A DNA stretch of 64,000 bases from Amphritea pacifica (lineage in GTDB: Bacteria > Pseudomonadota > Gammaproteobacteria > Pseudomonadales > Balneatricaceae): NCBI RefSeq assembly GCF_016924145.1, contig NZ_JAFFZO010000021.1:1-64000 (forward strand), given 5' to 3'. Below the pieces are notes generated by a model. The model saw only the letters and a program-made list of their open reading frames with translations. It was not told the origin of the DNA and did no database searches. Position 1 is the stretch's first letter. Every line of letters begins with the position of its first letter. The position numbers were made by a program, and so were the translations under genes. Shown here one piece after another: positions 31,107 through 40,367 of the stretch.

Positions 31107-32534
31107 TTAATCCTCTACGGATTCGGGCACATCATCCATCCCCAACTCTTTTATCTTGCGGGTGAGGGTGTTTCGTCCCCAGCCGAGTAACAGCGATGCA
31201 TCCCGGCGTCGCCCCGCCGTCTGCTTCAGCGCCGCTTCAATCATAATCTTTTCAAACGCCGGTATGGCAGAATCCAGAATAGCTGTCGCCCCCTGCTGCA
31301 GCTGCTTCTCGGCCCAGTTACGCAGCGCCTTCTCCCAGTTGGAGGTCACTACCTGCTCATCGCTGGTCTGATCCAGCAACTCCGGCGGCAGATCACTCAC
31401 CAGCACCTCACGCCCGGACGCCATAACTGTCAGCCAGCGGCAGGTGTTTTCCAACTGACGCACATTACCCGGCCAGGGCAGTGTACTGAGAAACGTCTCG
31501 GTATCCGGGTGCAGCAGCTTCGATTCGACATTCAGTTCTTCCGCCGAGCTTTGCAGGAAGTGGCGTGTCAGGCGGGGAATATCTTCCCGCCGTTCTGCCA
31601 GTTTCGGAATATGGATGCGGATAACATTCAGACGGTGGAACAGATCCTCCCGGAAACGCCCCTCCTGAACCAGTTTTTCAAGATCCTGATGGGTTGCCGC
31701 GATAATCCGCACATCCACCTTCACAGAGGTGTGTCCCCCTACCCGGTAAAACTCTCCCTCCGCCAGTACCCGCAGCAAACGGGTCTGGGTATCGGCCGGC
31801 ATATCGCCAATCTCATCAAGAAACAGCGTGCCACCATCCGCCTGCTCAAAACGCCCTGGGCGGGCTGAGGCCGCACCGGTAAAAGCACCTTTCTCATGGC
31901 CAAACAGCTCCGACTCGATCAGATCCTTGGGAATAGCCGCCATATTAAGCGGGATAAATGGCTTCGATGAACGGGGACTGTGCTGGTGTAAGGCATTGGC
32001 TACCAGCTCTTTACCGGTGCCGGATTCACCGTTGATCAACACCGTAATATTGGACTGAGACAAGCGACCGATCGCGCGGAATACCTCCTGCATTGCCGGG
32101 GCTTCACCGATAATCTCGGTCTGCGCCTCGGGTTCTTCACCGCGCTGCTGTTGCTGCTCCCGGGCATGCTCCACTGCCCGCATCACCAGCGCCGCAGCCT
32201 CATCTATATCAAAAGGCTTAGGCAGGTATTCAAATGCTCCGCCCTTGTATGAGGCGACCGCACTATCCAGATCGGAATGCGCTGTCATGATAATAATCGG
32301 CAGTTCCGGATGCTCTGCATTCACCCGCTCAAGCAGATCGAGTCCGTTGATACCCGGCATCCGGATATCACTGACAACAACATCCGGAGTCTCCCGCTGA
32401 AGTTGCGTTAACATCGTCTCGCCACTTTCAAACAGCGTGACTCTGACCCCTTCGCCGGAGAGGGCTTTATCCATCACCCAGCGAATCGAACGGTCATCAT
32501 CTACAATCCATACAGATGCAGCCTTAGTCATCAT
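31107..32534 (-). CDS. ntrC: Nitrogen regulation response regulator NtrC
   Basis: Sigma-54-dependent activator of nitrogen genes, 475 residues. Receiver domain (about 7-120) with acidic pocket VDDD (11-14) and phosphoacceptor Asp 56 in VVSDIRMPG. AAA+ domain (about 142-370) with Walker A GESGTGKELVANAL and the sigma-54-contacting GAFTGA. C-terminal Fis-type helix-turn-helix (RRRDASLLLGWGRNTLTRKIKEL). Overlaps ntrB by four bases (ATGA). It should act on the sites upstream of glnA and ntrB in this window. Confidence 0.97.
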   Translation of the reverse strand: MMTKAASVWIVDDDRSIRWVMDKALSGEGVRVTLFESGETMLTQLQRETPDVVVSDIRMPGINGLDLLERVNAEHPELPIIIMTAHSDLDSAVASYKGGAFEYLPKPFDIDEAAALVMRAVEHAREQQQQRGEEPEAQTEIIGEAPAMQEVFRAIGRLSQSNITVLINGESGTGKELVANALHQHSPRSSKPFIPLNMAAIPKDLIESELFGHEKGAFTGAASARPGRFEQADGGTLFLDEIGDMPADTQTRLLRVLAEGEFYRVGGHTSVKVDVRIIAATHQDLEKLVQEGRFREDLFHRLNVIRIHIPKLAERREDIPRLTRHFLQSSAEELNVESKLLHPDTETFLSTLPWPGNVRQLENTCRWLTVMASGREVLVSDLPPELLDQTSDEQVVTSNWEKALRNWAEKQLQQGATAILDSAIPAFEKIMIEAALKQTAGRRRDASLLLGWGRNTLTRKIKELGMDDVPESVED

Positions 32535-33595
32535 TGTTGCTCCAGAGGTATTAATAGTTGAAAACAGGTCTCACCAGGAACACTGTGGCATTCGATCAGC
32601 CCCCGGTGTTGCGCCAGTACAGATTGAGCAATTGACAATCCCAGGCCCGTCCCGATAGCTCTGCCACTCACCATCGGATAGAAAATTTTCTGTAACAGCT
32701 CTTCCGGAATTCCCGGCCCGTTATCGGTGATCTCGACACAACACACCAGCCGGTGCATCTCAGCGCCCAGGGTCAGGTTACGCACTACCCGGGTGCGCAA
32801 CAGAATACGTGGTTCTTCAACGTCTGACTCCTGCAACGCCTGCATACTGTTACGCACAATATTCAGCACCGCCTGGATCAACTGCTCCCGATCTCCCATA
32901 AATTCGGGCAGGCTGGGATCATAGTCGCGCTGAATATGGATCTGACCACCAACCTCTGCGATCACCAGACTGCTGACATGCTCGAGGATGGAGTGAATGT
33001 TGACCTCCTCCATGCGCGGCATCTTATGCGGCCCCAGCATCCGGTCAACCAGATTTCGCAGCCGGTCCGCCTCTTCAATAATCACCCGGGTATAATCATG
33101 CAGTGCCTCATCAGGAAGCTCACGCTCAAGTAACTGCGCCGCCCCCCGCAACCCGCCCAGCGGATTTTTGATCTCATGGGCCAACCCCCTGACCAGAGAG
33201 ATCACGGTTTCATGATTACTCAGCAACTCCTCTTCACGGGAGATCCTGATCAGCCGGTCCCGTGGGGTCAGCTCAATCAACACCAGTCGACCGTATCTCT
33301 CAGGCATTGGATTAACGCTGTAATCAATCGTGATCTCCCGGCCGGTCAGGGTTGTCAGTTTCGCTTCCCGTTTGGTAAATGGATGGCCACTATCCAGCGC
33401 ACCTTTCAGGGCCTCACTCTCATCGTCCACCAGAAACCAGCTATGAAAAGGCAACTGACGCAGACGCCGGGCACTCGCTTCCAGTAACATTTCAGCCGAT
33501 GGATTCATATACACCAGCTGTAATTGCCCATCGACCAGCAGTGCCGCCGTCGACAGGTTATCTAATATGTGTTTATGCAGATCCGGTGTTTTCAT
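32531..33595 (-). CDS. ntrB: Nitrogen sensor histidine kinase NtrB
   Basis: Cytosolic sensor kinase/phosphatase for NtrC, controlled by PII. The 354 residues comprise a PAS domain (about 8-110), the dimerisation helix with LAHEIKNPLGG (phosphoacceptor His at about 139) and a HATPase domain with the N box (NIVRNSMQAL), G1 box (DNGPGIP) and G2 box (GTGLGLSI). No transmembrane helix. Separated from upstream glnA by a terminator, with its own NtrC-like palindrome at 33781-33795. Confidence 0.97.
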   Translation of the reverse strand: MKTPDLHKHILDNLSTAALLVDGQLQLVYMNPSAEMLLEASARRLRQLPFHSWFLVDDESEALKGALDSGHPFTKREAKLTTLTGREITIDYSVNPMPERYGRLVLIELTPRDRLIRISREEELLSNHETVISLVRGLAHEIKNPLGGLRGAAQLLERELPDEALHDYTRVIIEEADRLRNLVDRMLGPHKMPRMEEVNIHSILEHVSSLVIAEVGGQIHIQRDYDPSLPEFMGDREQLIQAVLNIVRNSMQALQESDVEEPRILLRTRVVRNLTLGAEMHRLVCCVEITDNGPGIPEELLQKIFYPMVSGRAIGTGLGLSIAQSVLAQHRGLIECHSVPGETCFQLLIPLEQQ

Positions 33596-33780
33596 CTTTG
33601 ATGTTCTGCCTCAGAAACTGACCATGACTGCGTTCGACTCAACACAGGCGGTTGTTATAAAGATGGTAGCAAAAAGCAAACCAACTCAGTGCACAGATAA
33701 AAATGAGCGCCAATCCAAGGGTCTACAGGCGCTGCGACCCGCTTTTACCTGCCAGCGACAATTAAAGAATAGCACCCATC

Positions 33781-33795
33781 GCACTATTTTAGTGC
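33781..33795. promoter_or_regulatory. NtrC-like palindrome upstream of ntrBC
   Basis: GCAC-TATTTTA-GTGC is a perfect inverted repeat with the GCAC-N7-GTGC core of NtrC sites. On the leftward strand a -10-like TAAAAT lies within it, so bound NtrC would block a sigma-70 promoter of ntrBC, as described for glnLp in E. coli. It lies 186 bp upstream of the ntrB start. Confidence 0.65.
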
Positions 33796-33822
33796 ACCTT
33801 AATTTAGCGACTGAATCCTTGC

Positions 33823-33851
33823 AAAAAAAAAGCCTCCATAAAGGAGGCTTT
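33823..33851 (-). terminator. Terminator after glnA
   Basis: AGCCTCC-TTTAT-GGAGGCT hairpin followed on the leftward strand by nine T, about 20 bp after the glnA stop. It separates glnA from ntrBC. Confidence 0.93.
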
Positions 33852-33869
33852 TCCGGTTAATCCTGTGGA

Positions 33870-35273
33870 TTAAACAGAGTAGTACAGATCAAACTCAACC
33901 GGGTGAGTGGTCTGGCTCACTTTCAGACACTCTTCCTTCTTCAGACCGATATAAGCATCGATCATGTCGTCGGTGAATACACCACCGGCAGTCAGGAAGG
34001 CACGATCGTTATCCAGCGCATCCAGCGCCTCTTCCAGAGAGGCTGCAACGGTTGGAATCGCCAGCGCTTCTTCAGCAGGCAGATCATAGAGATCTTTATC
34101 TGCTGGATCACCAGGGTGAATCTTGTTCTGAATACCGTCCAGACCCGCCATCATCAGTGCAGCAAAGCACAGGTATGGGTTGGCAGATGGATCCGGGAAA
34201 CGGGTTTCGATACGGTAAGCTTTAGGATTAGTCACGTATGGAATACGGATAGAAGCAGAACGGTTACGGGCAGAGTATGCCAGCATAACAGGCGCTTCAA
34301 AACCAGGAACCAGACGCTTGTATGCGTTGGTAGAGGCGTTAGTCAGTGCGTTCAGCGCTTTCGCATGCTTGATAATACCACCGATGTAGAACAGGGCAGT
34401 CTCACTCAGACCCGCATAGGCATCACCGTGGAAGATATTGACGCCATCTTTAGACAGAGACTGGTGAACATGCATACCAGAACCGTTATCGCCGACCAGA
34501 GGCTTAGGCATGAAGGTCGCAGTCTTGCCGTATGCATGAGCAACGTTGTGTACACAGTACTTCAGAATCTGAACTTCGTCAGCCTTAGCCGTCAGCGTGT
34601 TTGGACCCACACCGATCTCACACTGACCCGCTGTCGCCACTTCGTGGTGATGTACTTCAATGGTCAGCCCCATGGCAGACATTGCATCGCACATGGCCGC
34701 ACGCAGGTCATGCAGGGAATCAACCGGAGGAACCGGGAAGTAGCCCCCTTTAACCCGTGGACGGTGACCGGTATTACCACCTTCAAAGGTGCTGTTAGTA
34801 GACCATGAAGCTTCTTCAGAACCGATAGAGTAGCCACAACCACTGATATCCGCGTGCCACTTAACCTCATCAAACACGAAAAACTCTGGCTCAGGACCAA
34901 AGATAGCGGTGTCAGCAATACCGGTAGATTTCAGGTAAGCTTCAGCGCGACGGGCAACCGAACGCGGGTCACGCTCATAACCCTGACCGGTAGAAGGCTC
35001 AACGATATTACAACGAACGATGATGGTTGAATCTTCTGCAAATGGGTCCATAACAGACGCAGAATCGTCTGGTTGCAGAATCATGTCAGACTCATTAATT
35101 CCCTTCCAGCCAGCGATGGAAGACCCATCAAACATCTTGCCTTCTTCGAAGAAGTCTTCGCTAATTTCGGTTACCGGGATAGTAACGTGCTGCTCTTTAC
35201 CGTGGGTATCGGTGAAACGCATATCAACCCACTTAACATCATGCTCTTTGATCAGATTCAGAGTCTCTGACAT
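33870..35273 (-). CDS. glnA: Glutamine synthetase, type I
   Basis: ATP-dependent ammonium assimilation into glutamine; dodecameric type I enzyme, 467 residues (E. coli 469). Motifs in order: the [13 protein letters not shown] region, the [11 protein letters not shown] metal site, [10 protein letters not shown], the ATP-binding KAL/NAST region, [11 protein letters not shown], and the adenylylation tyrosine in DLYDLP at about 398, so GlnE-type control is expected. ATG follows GGAGAAAGTCAA. Transcribed from the sigma-54 promoter at 35370-35384. Confidence 0.98.
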   Translation of the reverse strand: MSETLNLIKEHDVKWVDMRFTDTHGKEQHVTIPVTEISEDFFEEGKMFDGSSIAGWKGINESDMILQPDDSASVMDPFAEDSTIIVRCNIVEPSTGQGYERDPRSVARRAEAYLKSTGIADTAIFGPEPEFFVFDEVKWHADISGCGYSIGSEEASWSTNSTFEGGNTGHRPRVKGGYFPVPPVDSLHDLRAAMCDAMSAMGLTIEVHHHEVATAGQCEIGVGPNTLTAKADEVQILKYCVHNVAHAYGKTATFMPKPLVGDNGSGMHVHQSLSKDGVNIFHGDAYAGLSETALFYIGGIIKHAKALNALTNASTNAYKRLVPGFEAPVMLAYSARNRSASIRIPYVTNPKAYRIETRFPDPSANPYLCFAALMMAGLDGIQNKIHPGDPADKDLYDLPAEEALAIPTVAASLEEALDALDNDRAFLTAGGVFTDDMIDAYIGLKKEECLKVSQTTHPVEFDLYYSV

Positions 35274-35369
35274 TTGACTTTCTCCACTAGATTATATTGT
35301 CAGACCCCCAACCGATTAGACATAACTGCATAACAGCCTAACCAGTCAGGTTTGTTTCGCCTTTAAGCA

Positions 35370-35384
35370 GCAAGGGGTATGCCA
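35370..35384 (-). promoter_or_regulatory. Sigma-54 promoter of glnA
   Basis: Leftward strand reads TGGCAT-ACCCC-TTGC, matching the -24 (GG) and -12 (GC) elements with the required spacing of TGGCAC-N5-TTGC. The predicted start of transcription is about 35358, giving an 85-nt leader. Confidence 0.85.
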
Positions 35385-35458
35385 GTTTGCGCCAGCACCG
35401 AAAACACGCGATATAGAGCGGTTCTGATCAGATTTGAAACAATTTAAACTCTGCAAAA

Positions 35459-35475
35459 TGAACCAAAATAGAGCA
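35459..35475. promoter_or_regulatory. NtrC-like enhancer site, proximal
   Basis: Leftward strand TGCTCTATTTTGGTTCA matches TGCACYA-N3-TGGTGCA with two mismatches. Its centre lies about 109 bp upstream of the predicted glnA start. Confidence 0.65.
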
Positions 35476-35488
35476 AAGAGACAAATAT

Positions 35489-35505
35489 TGAACCAAAATA
35501 GTGCA
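35489..35505. promoter_or_regulatory. NtrC-like enhancer site, distal
   Basis: Leftward strand TGCACTATTTTGGTTCA matches the NtrC consensus with one mismatch. Its centre is about 139 bp upstream of the predicted glnA start and 30 bp (three helical turns) from the proximal site. Confidence 0.75.
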
Positions 35506-35669
35506 TATCCCGTTTTCCCGGTTTACCTACTCCCTCGCTGCCTCAAAAAGGTGCCATCATATTACTCCAACATATAGTACTTATCCTCTAAAACAGATCA
35601 ACAAACCGGAAAAAAAACTATTTTTGCCATTGAGTACATAAGAAAGACGCAGCTGCGGAATATCTCATG

Positions 35670-35675
35670 TATAAT
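35670..35675 (+). promoter_or_regulatory. typA -10 element
   Basis: Perfect TATAAT followed by a GTGCGC discriminator, 38 bp before the typA GTG. No good -35 hexamer is seen at 17 bp. Confidence 0.6.
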
Positions 35676-35712
35676 GTGCGCTTCTAAAATTTGTCTGCAC
35701 AGGTCCCCAGAC

Positions 35713-37530
35713 GTGATCGAAAACTTAAGAAACATCGCCATCATTGCCCACGTTGACCATGGTAAAACCACCCTGGTTGATAAACTTCTCTCACAGTCCG
35801 GTACACTGGGCCGTCGGGACGAAGGCACCGAACGGATCATGGATTCGAACGACCAGGAAAAAGAACGGGGTATCACCATTCTGGCGAAAAACACCGCCAT
35901 TGAATGGAACGACTACCATATCAACATTGTTGATACTCCGGGACACGCCGACTTTGGTGGTGAAGTTGAACGGGTACTGTCAATGGTCGACTGCGTTTGC
36001 CTGCTGGTAGATGCGGTTGATGGCCCGATGCCGCAAACCCGCTTTGTGACACAGAAAGCCTTTGAACAGGGGCTGCGTCCTATCGTCGTCGTCAATAAAG
36101 TCGACCGCCCAGGATCACGTCCGGATTATGTTATCGATCAGGTTTTCGATCTGTTTGACAGCCTCGGTGCAACCGACGAGCAGCTGGACTTCCCGATCAT
36201 CTACGCATCTGCACTGAACGGTGTAGCCGGTAACGAGCCAGATCAACTGGCCGATGATATGACACCGCTGTTTGAAGCGATTGTTAAACATGTAAACCCA
36301 CCCCAGGTCGATACTGTTGGACCGTTCCAGATGCAGATCTCTGCACTGGACTATAACAGCTATGTCGGCGTTATTGGTGTGGGACGGGTATCCCGCGGTA
36401 CCGTGAAACTGAACCACGTCGTCAAAGTCATTGATCGCGACGGCAAGGTCCGTAACGGTAAAGTACAGAAGATCATGGGTTATCTGGGCCTTGATCGTAT
36501 CGACGTTGAGTCTGCTCAGGCTGGCGACATTATCTGTGTTACCGGTATCGATGCCCTGAATATCTCCGATACGCTGTGTGACCCTGCAGCCGTTGAAGCA
36601 CTGCCACCTCTGTCTGTGGATGAGCCGACAGTATCGATGACCTTCCAGGTTAACGACTCTCCGTTCGCCGGTCAGGATGGCAAATTTGTTACCAGCCGCA
36701 ACATCAAAGATCGTCTGGATCGTGAGCTGATTCACAACGTTGCTTTGCGCGTTGAGCAGGGCGACTCTCCGGAGAAGTTTAAAGTGTCCGGTCGTGGTGA
36801 ACTGCACCTGTCGGTGCTGATTGAGTCCATGCGCCGCGAAGGCTTTGAACTGGGGGTTTCCCGCCCTGAAGTTATTCAGAAAGAGGTTGACGGTAAAACT
36901 CACGAGCCTTTTGAGATCGTCATGATCGATGTTGAGGAACAGCATCAGGGCAGCATCATTGAAGAGCTGGGTAAACGCAGAGCAGATATGACCAATATGG
37001 AAGTGGATGGCAAAGGGCGTATACGTCTGACCTTCCTGATCCCCTCCCGCGGTCTGATCGGCTTCCGTTCACAGTTCCTGACGATGACCTCCGGTACCGG
37101 TATCATGACCTCAGTGTTTGACCACTACGGTGAAGTCAAAGAGGGTGAAGTGCTGAGCCGTAACAACGGGGTACTGGTTTCAATGGTGACCGGTAAAGCA
37201 CTGGGTTACTCCCTGTGGAACCTGCAGGAACGTGGCCGTCTGTGCATTGAACCAAACATCGAAGTCTATGAAGGGATGATTCTGGGTATTCACAGCCGCA
37301 GTAATGACCTTGCGGTCAACCCGATCAAAGGCAAGCAACTGACTAATGTTCGCGCCTCCGGTACCGATGAAAACATTCAGCTGACACCGCCGGTCCGCTT
37401 TACCCTGGAACAGGCTCTGGACTTCATCGAAGATGATGAACTGGTGGAAGTCACACCGCTGAACATCCGCATCCGTAAAAAGATGCTGACTGAGAACGAG
37501 CGTAAGCGTCACTCCCGCTCAGGCAAGTAG
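35713..37530 (+). CDS. typA: Ribosome-associated GTPase TypA/BipA
   Basis: Translational GTPase related to EF-G and LepA that aids 50S assembly and stress adaptation. The GTG at 35713 gives 605 residues (E. coli 607) and the expected start [23 protein letters not shown] lies nine bases upstream. The frame is open 13 codons further, across the promoter, and that part is discarded. GTPase motifs: [23 protein letters not shown]. Domains II, III and V follow, then the TypA-specific C-terminal domain. Divergent from glnA; monocistronic. Confidence 0.97.
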   Translation: MIENLRNIAIIAHVDHGKTTLVDKLLSQSGTLGRRDEGTERIMDSNDQEKERGITILAKNTAIEWNDYHINIVDTPGHADFGGEVERVLSMVDCVCLLVDAVDGPMPQTRFVTQKAFEQGLRPIVVVNKVDRPGSRPDYVIDQVFDLFDSLGATDEQLDFPIIYASALNGVAGNEPDQLADDMTPLFEAIVKHVNPPQVDTVGPFQMQISALDYNSYVGVIGVGRVSRGTVKLNHVVKVIDRDGKVRNGKVQKIMGYLGLDRIDVESAQAGDIICVTGIDALNISDTLCDPAAVEALPPLSVDEPTVSMTFQVNDSPFAGQDGKFVTSRNIKDRLDRELIHNVALRVEQGDSPEKFKVSGRGELHLSVLIESMRREGFELGVSRPEVIQKEVDGKTHEPFEIVMIDVEEQHQGSIIEELGKRRADMTNMEVDGKGRIRLTFLIPSRGLIGFRSQFLTMTSGTGIMTSVFDHYGEVKEGEVLSRNNGVLVSMVTGKALGYSLWNLQERGRLCIEPNIEVYEGMILGIHSRSNDLAVNPIKGKQLTNVRASGTDENIQLTPPVRFTLEQALDFIEDDELVEVTPLNIRIRKKMLTENERKRHSRSGK

Positions 37531-37571
37531 ATGTTTTAGCTTTTTCAGAAAGCGTTTATATCTGCACGTAA

Positions 37572-37604
37572 ATAGCCCGGACAGCGACCGCTGTTCCGGG
37601 CTAT
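37572..37604. other. Stem-loop between typA and pip
   Basis: Long imperfect hairpin (ATAGCCCGGACAGC against GCTGTTCCGGGCTAT, one bulged T), 41 bp after the typA stop. It lacks a T-run, so it is either a weak terminator or a 3'-end stabilising structure. Confidence 0.5.
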
Positions 37605-37640
37605 ACTCCCGGTGTCTGCCAGACTGACAAGGACACTCAT

Positions 37641-38591
37641 ATGAATACCCTCTTTCCCGATATTCACCCGTATAAACAGCACTACCTTGCTGTTGATGAT
37701 CTGCATACCCTCTATATAGAAGAGAGCGGCAACGCCCAGGGAATCCCGGTTCTGTTTATTCACGGCGGTCCCGGTGGCGGCACCAGCAGCTACCACCGCA
37801 GTTTCTTTGACCCGGAAAGATACCGCATTATTCTGTTCGACCAGCGCGGCTGTGGCCAGTCTACGCCCCATGCAGAGCTGCAGAATAACACCACTGCGCA
37901 TCTGATCAGTGATATCGAAAAGATCCGCCAGCACCTCAATGTAGATGAGTGGCTACTGTTTGGTGGCTCATGGGGGTCTACCCTCAGCCTGCTGTACGCC
38001 GAAAGCTTCCCTGAACGGGTTTCAGGCATGATCCTGCGCGGGATATTCCTCTGTCGGAAACGGGATATCCACTGGTTCTATCAGGAGGGTGCCAGCGCTA
38101 TCTTCCCGGACTACTGGAAAGAGTACCGAAAAGTGATCCCGGAAGGTGAACGCACAGATATGCTGCAGGCATATTATCAACGCCTGATATCCGATAACGA
38201 AATCGCCCGGATGTCCGCCGCCAAAGCATGGTCTGTCTGGGAGGGACGCTGCTCGACCCTCGACCCGAACGGCGACATCGTTGATCACTTTGGCGATCCC
38301 CATATTGCTCTGGCCATGGCGCGGATAGAGGCACACTACTTTATTAACGAAGCCTTTATCGAGCCTGACCAGATTATTCGTGATGCCCACAGAATTCAGC
38401 AGATACCCACAGTGATTGTGCATGGCCGCTATGATATGGTCTGCCCGATTGAGCAGGCGTTTGCTCTCTATGACGCACTACCCCAGGCTGAACTTCATAT
38501 AGTCAGAGATGCGGGCCACAGTGCGCTGGAAGCGGGTATCACGGACAACCTGATTAAAGCCACCAATCAGTTCGCACAATCTAAAGCCTGA
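37641..38591 (+). CDS. pip: Prolyl aminopeptidase (proline iminopeptidase)
   Basis: Cytosolic alpha/beta-hydrolase peptidase (family S33) that removes N-terminal proline. 316 residues. HGGPGGG (about 41-47) forms the oxyanion region, DQRGCGQS is family-specific, GGSWGS holds the nucleophilic Ser (about 110), HGRYDMVCP the acid and DAGHSALE the His. ATG follows AAGGACACTC. dtd starts 21 bp downstream. Confidence 0.95.
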   Translation: MNTLFPDIHPYKQHYLAVDDLHTLYIEESGNAQGIPVLFIHGGPGGGTSSYHRSFFDPERYRIILFDQRGCGQSTPHAELQNNTTAHLISDIEKIRQHLNVDEWLLFGGSWGSTLSLLYAESFPERVSGMILRGIFLCRKRDIHWFYQEGASAIFPDYWKEYRKVIPEGERTDMLQAYYQRLISDNEIARMSAAKAWSVWEGRCSTLDPNGDIVDHFGDPHIALAMARIEAHYFINEAFIEPDQIIRDAHRIQQIPTVIVHGRYDMVCPIEQAFALYDALPQAELHIVRDAGHSALEAGITDNLIKATNQFAQSKA

Positions 38592-38612
38592 TTAAGTCAT
38601 CCTGGAGTCAAG

Positions 38613-39050
38613 TTGAAAGCACTTATTCAGCGGGTACAATCCGCCTCTGTTGATATCGCCGGAGAGCGCCATGGTGAGATTGGTGCGGGCATACTCCTGC
38701 TGCTGGGGGTTGAAAAAACCGATACCCGGAGCAACGCAGATAAACTGTTACAGAAGATCCTCAATTACCGGATTTTTGCGGATTCTGAGGGCCGGATGAA
38801 CCTCAACCTGCAACAACAGCAAGGCGGGTTACTGATCGTTTCGCAGTTTACTCTGGTGGCCGATACCGCCAAAGGTCTGCGCCCGGGTTTTTCCAAAGGC
38901 GCGACACCACAACAGGGTGAAGCCCTGTATCAATACTTTGTTGATCAGGCCCGCGCGCAGCACCCTGACGTGGCAACCGGCCGTTTCGGCGCAGATATGC
39001 AGGTCGGTCTTATCAACGATGGTCCTGTGACCTTTTTACTGGAAGTCTGA
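38613..39050 (+). CDS. dtd: D-aminoacyl-tRNA deacylase
   Basis: Hydrolyses D-amino acids (and glycine mischarged on tRNA-Ala) from tRNA. 145 residues, full length. [12 protein letters not shown] at the start, the SQFTL motif at about 77-81 and the NDGPVTF motif near the C terminus (Gly-cisPro equivalent) are all there. Translation starts at TTG 38613, which has GGAG five bases upstream; no ATG or GTG lies near. Probably co-transcribed with pip and the AEC transporter, five bp downstream. Confidence 0.95.
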   Translation: MKALIQRVQSASVDIAGERHGEIGAGILLLLGVEKTDTRSNADKLLQKILNYRIFADSEGRMNLNLQQQQGGLLIVSQFTLVADTAKGLRPGFSKGATPQQGEALYQYFVDQARAQHPDVATGRFGADMQVGLINDGPVTFLLEV

Positions 39051-39055
39051 TCCTG

Positions 39056-39949
39056 ATGGAAACTACGACCCTGGCCCTTGCGGAACGGATTTTTCTGACC
39101 GTTTTCCCACTCTTTGCTATTGTTCTCTGTGGTTATCTGTATGGCCGCTATAAAAAACCCGATATGGCTCTGGCCAACCAGTTAAATATGGACATCTTCG
39201 TGCCAGCACTGATCTTCTTTGTGCTGTCAGACAAATCCTTTGATCTGGTCAAATACCAGGCACTGGCATTAGCTGCCGCAATTGTCATACTGGGGTCAGG
39301 CCTGTTGATCTGGCCACTATGCAAGCTGCTGAAAGTACAACCAAAAACCTTTCTCCCACCGATGATGTTCAGCAACAGTGGTAATCTGGGGCTACCCCTG
39401 ATTATCCTGGCCTTTGGCGAACAGGCTCTGCCCGCGGCGATCATGCTGTTTATTGTTGAGATGACTCTGCATTTTACCGTCGGTATCTATATGATGGATC
39501 ACCGCACCCACCCCTGGCGACTGTTGCGCATGCCCATCATTATCGCCACCATCGCAGGACTTGGCTGGAGCAGTCTCAATCTCACAGTGCCCGCCTCCAT
39601 CGCCACCGCGCTGGATATGCTGGGACAGATCTCGATCCCTCTGCTGTTATTCACCCTTGGGGTAAGACTGATCACGGTCGACTTCAGTGCCTGGAGAATC
39701 GGTATCACAGGTGCCATCGTCAGTCCGGCTATCGGCGTTGTCATCGCTTTTTTAATCCAGCAACTGTTACACCTTGAAGCGCAGCAGTTTGCCTATCTGA
39801 TCATCTTTGGCGCGCTGCCTCCCGCAGTGCTTAACTACATTGTTGCCGAGCAGTATAACCAGGAACCGAAACAGGTCGCATCGATTGTTTTACTCGGCAA
39901 TATGGGCGCACTGATCTTCATCCCCCTCACGCTGGTGTTTGTGCTATAA
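39056..39949 (+). CDS. AEC-family transporter
   Basis: Inner-membrane transporter of the auxin efflux carrier family, 297 residues with about ten hydrophobic helices. The first-repeat motif MMFSNSGNLGLPL (about 102-114) and the late GALPPAVLNYIVAEQY (about 257-272) are the unwound-helix signatures of the fold. Bacterial members move malate, malonate or other organic anions; substrate unknown here. It begins five bp after dtd. Confidence 0.88.
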   Translation: METTTLALAERIFLTVFPLFAIVLCGYLYGRYKKPDMALANQLNMDIFVPALIFFVLSDKSFDLVKYQALALAAAIVILGSGLLIWPLCKLLKVQPKTFLPPMMFSNSGNLGLPLIILAFGEQALPAAIMLFIVEMTLHFTVGIYMMDHRTHPWRLLRMPIIIATIAGLGWSSLNLTVPASIATALDMLGQISIPLLLFTLGVRLITVDFSAWRIGITGAIVSPAIGVVIAFLIQQLLHLEAQQFAYLIIFGALPPAVLNYIVAEQYNQEPKQVASIVLLGNMGALIFIPLTLVFVL

Positions 39950-39972
39950 AAAAGGCTGCCATAAGGCAGCCT
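39947..39972 (-). terminator. Terminator after the comEA-like gene
   Basis: GGCTGCC-TTAT-GGCAGCC hairpin with a T-run on the leftward strand, 36 bp after the stop of the comEA-like gene and touching the stop of the AEC transporter gene. Confidence 0.85.
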
Positions 39973-40007
39973 CTACAACATTTTTCACAACAATAAGTGC
40001 TTAAACC

Positions 40008-40289
40008 TTACTGCGGCTCATCCACCATAATGCTTTGCAGGTTTTTAGCCACAGTAGAACTGCCTATACCCTTCACATTCGCCAGTTCGTCCACTGTTTT
40101 GAACGGGCCGTTTGCTTCACGGTAATCAATGATCGCTTTCGCCTTTGCTGGCCCCACCCCCTGCAGCACTTCAGCAAGCTGATCGGCAGTGGCGGTGTTG
40201 ATATTCAGCATTGGCTCGGCAGAGACTCCCAGAGGCAGACTCAGACACAGGCACAGTACTATCGATTTAAGACACGAATTCCATTTCAT
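40008..40289 (-). CDS. ComEA-family helix-hairpin-helix protein
   Basis: Small exported protein of 93 residues: signal peptide (about 1-23, ending VSA) followed by a ComEA-type (HhH)2 domain, NINTATADQLAEVLQGVGPAKAKAI and VDELANVKGIGSSTVAKN. This resembles the short periplasmic DNA-binding proteins of the competence pathway (Vibrio/Pseudomonas ComEA-like), although many carriers are not known to be competent. ATG at 40289 is chosen for the signal peptide and the AAGGAAATCGCT before it. Flanked by terminators on both sides, so monocistronic. Confidence 0.88.
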   Translation of the reverse strand: MKWNSCLKSIVLCLCLSLPLGVSAEPMLNINTATADQLAEVLQGVGPAKAKAIIDYREANGPFKTVDELANVKGIGSSTVAKNLQSIMVDEPQ

Positions 40290-40310
40290 AGCGATTTCCT
40301 TCTGGTTAAT

Positions 40311-40336
40311 AAAAAAACCGGTAAACACCGGCTTTA
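40311..40336 (-). terminator. Terminator after pyrF
   Basis: CCGGT-GTTT-ACCGG hairpin followed by seven T on the leftward strand, 32 bp after the pyrF stop. It ends the long gyrA-side cluster before the comEA-like gene. Confidence 0.8.
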
Positions 40337-40367
40337 CTATTAATAGCATATGACAAAAATGTGACAA

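Larger units (their letters stand above)
35274..35712. other. glnA/typA divergent intergenic region
   Basis: 439 bp without a gene. Going right, it holds the glnA leader (about 85 nt), the sigma-54 promoter (35370-35384), two NtrC-like sites (35459-35475 and 35489-35505), an A/T-rich stretch with little else visible (35540-35640) and the typA -10 box (35670-35675). Confidence 0.75.

Noticed and set aside
33903-34808. 301-codon open frame opposite glnA
   Set aside because: Shadow of glnA; rich in Arg, His and Cys, as typical for antisense reading.
36115-36945. 276-codon open frame opposite typA
   Set aside because: Antisense to an intact conserved GTPase; composition is that of a shadow frame.
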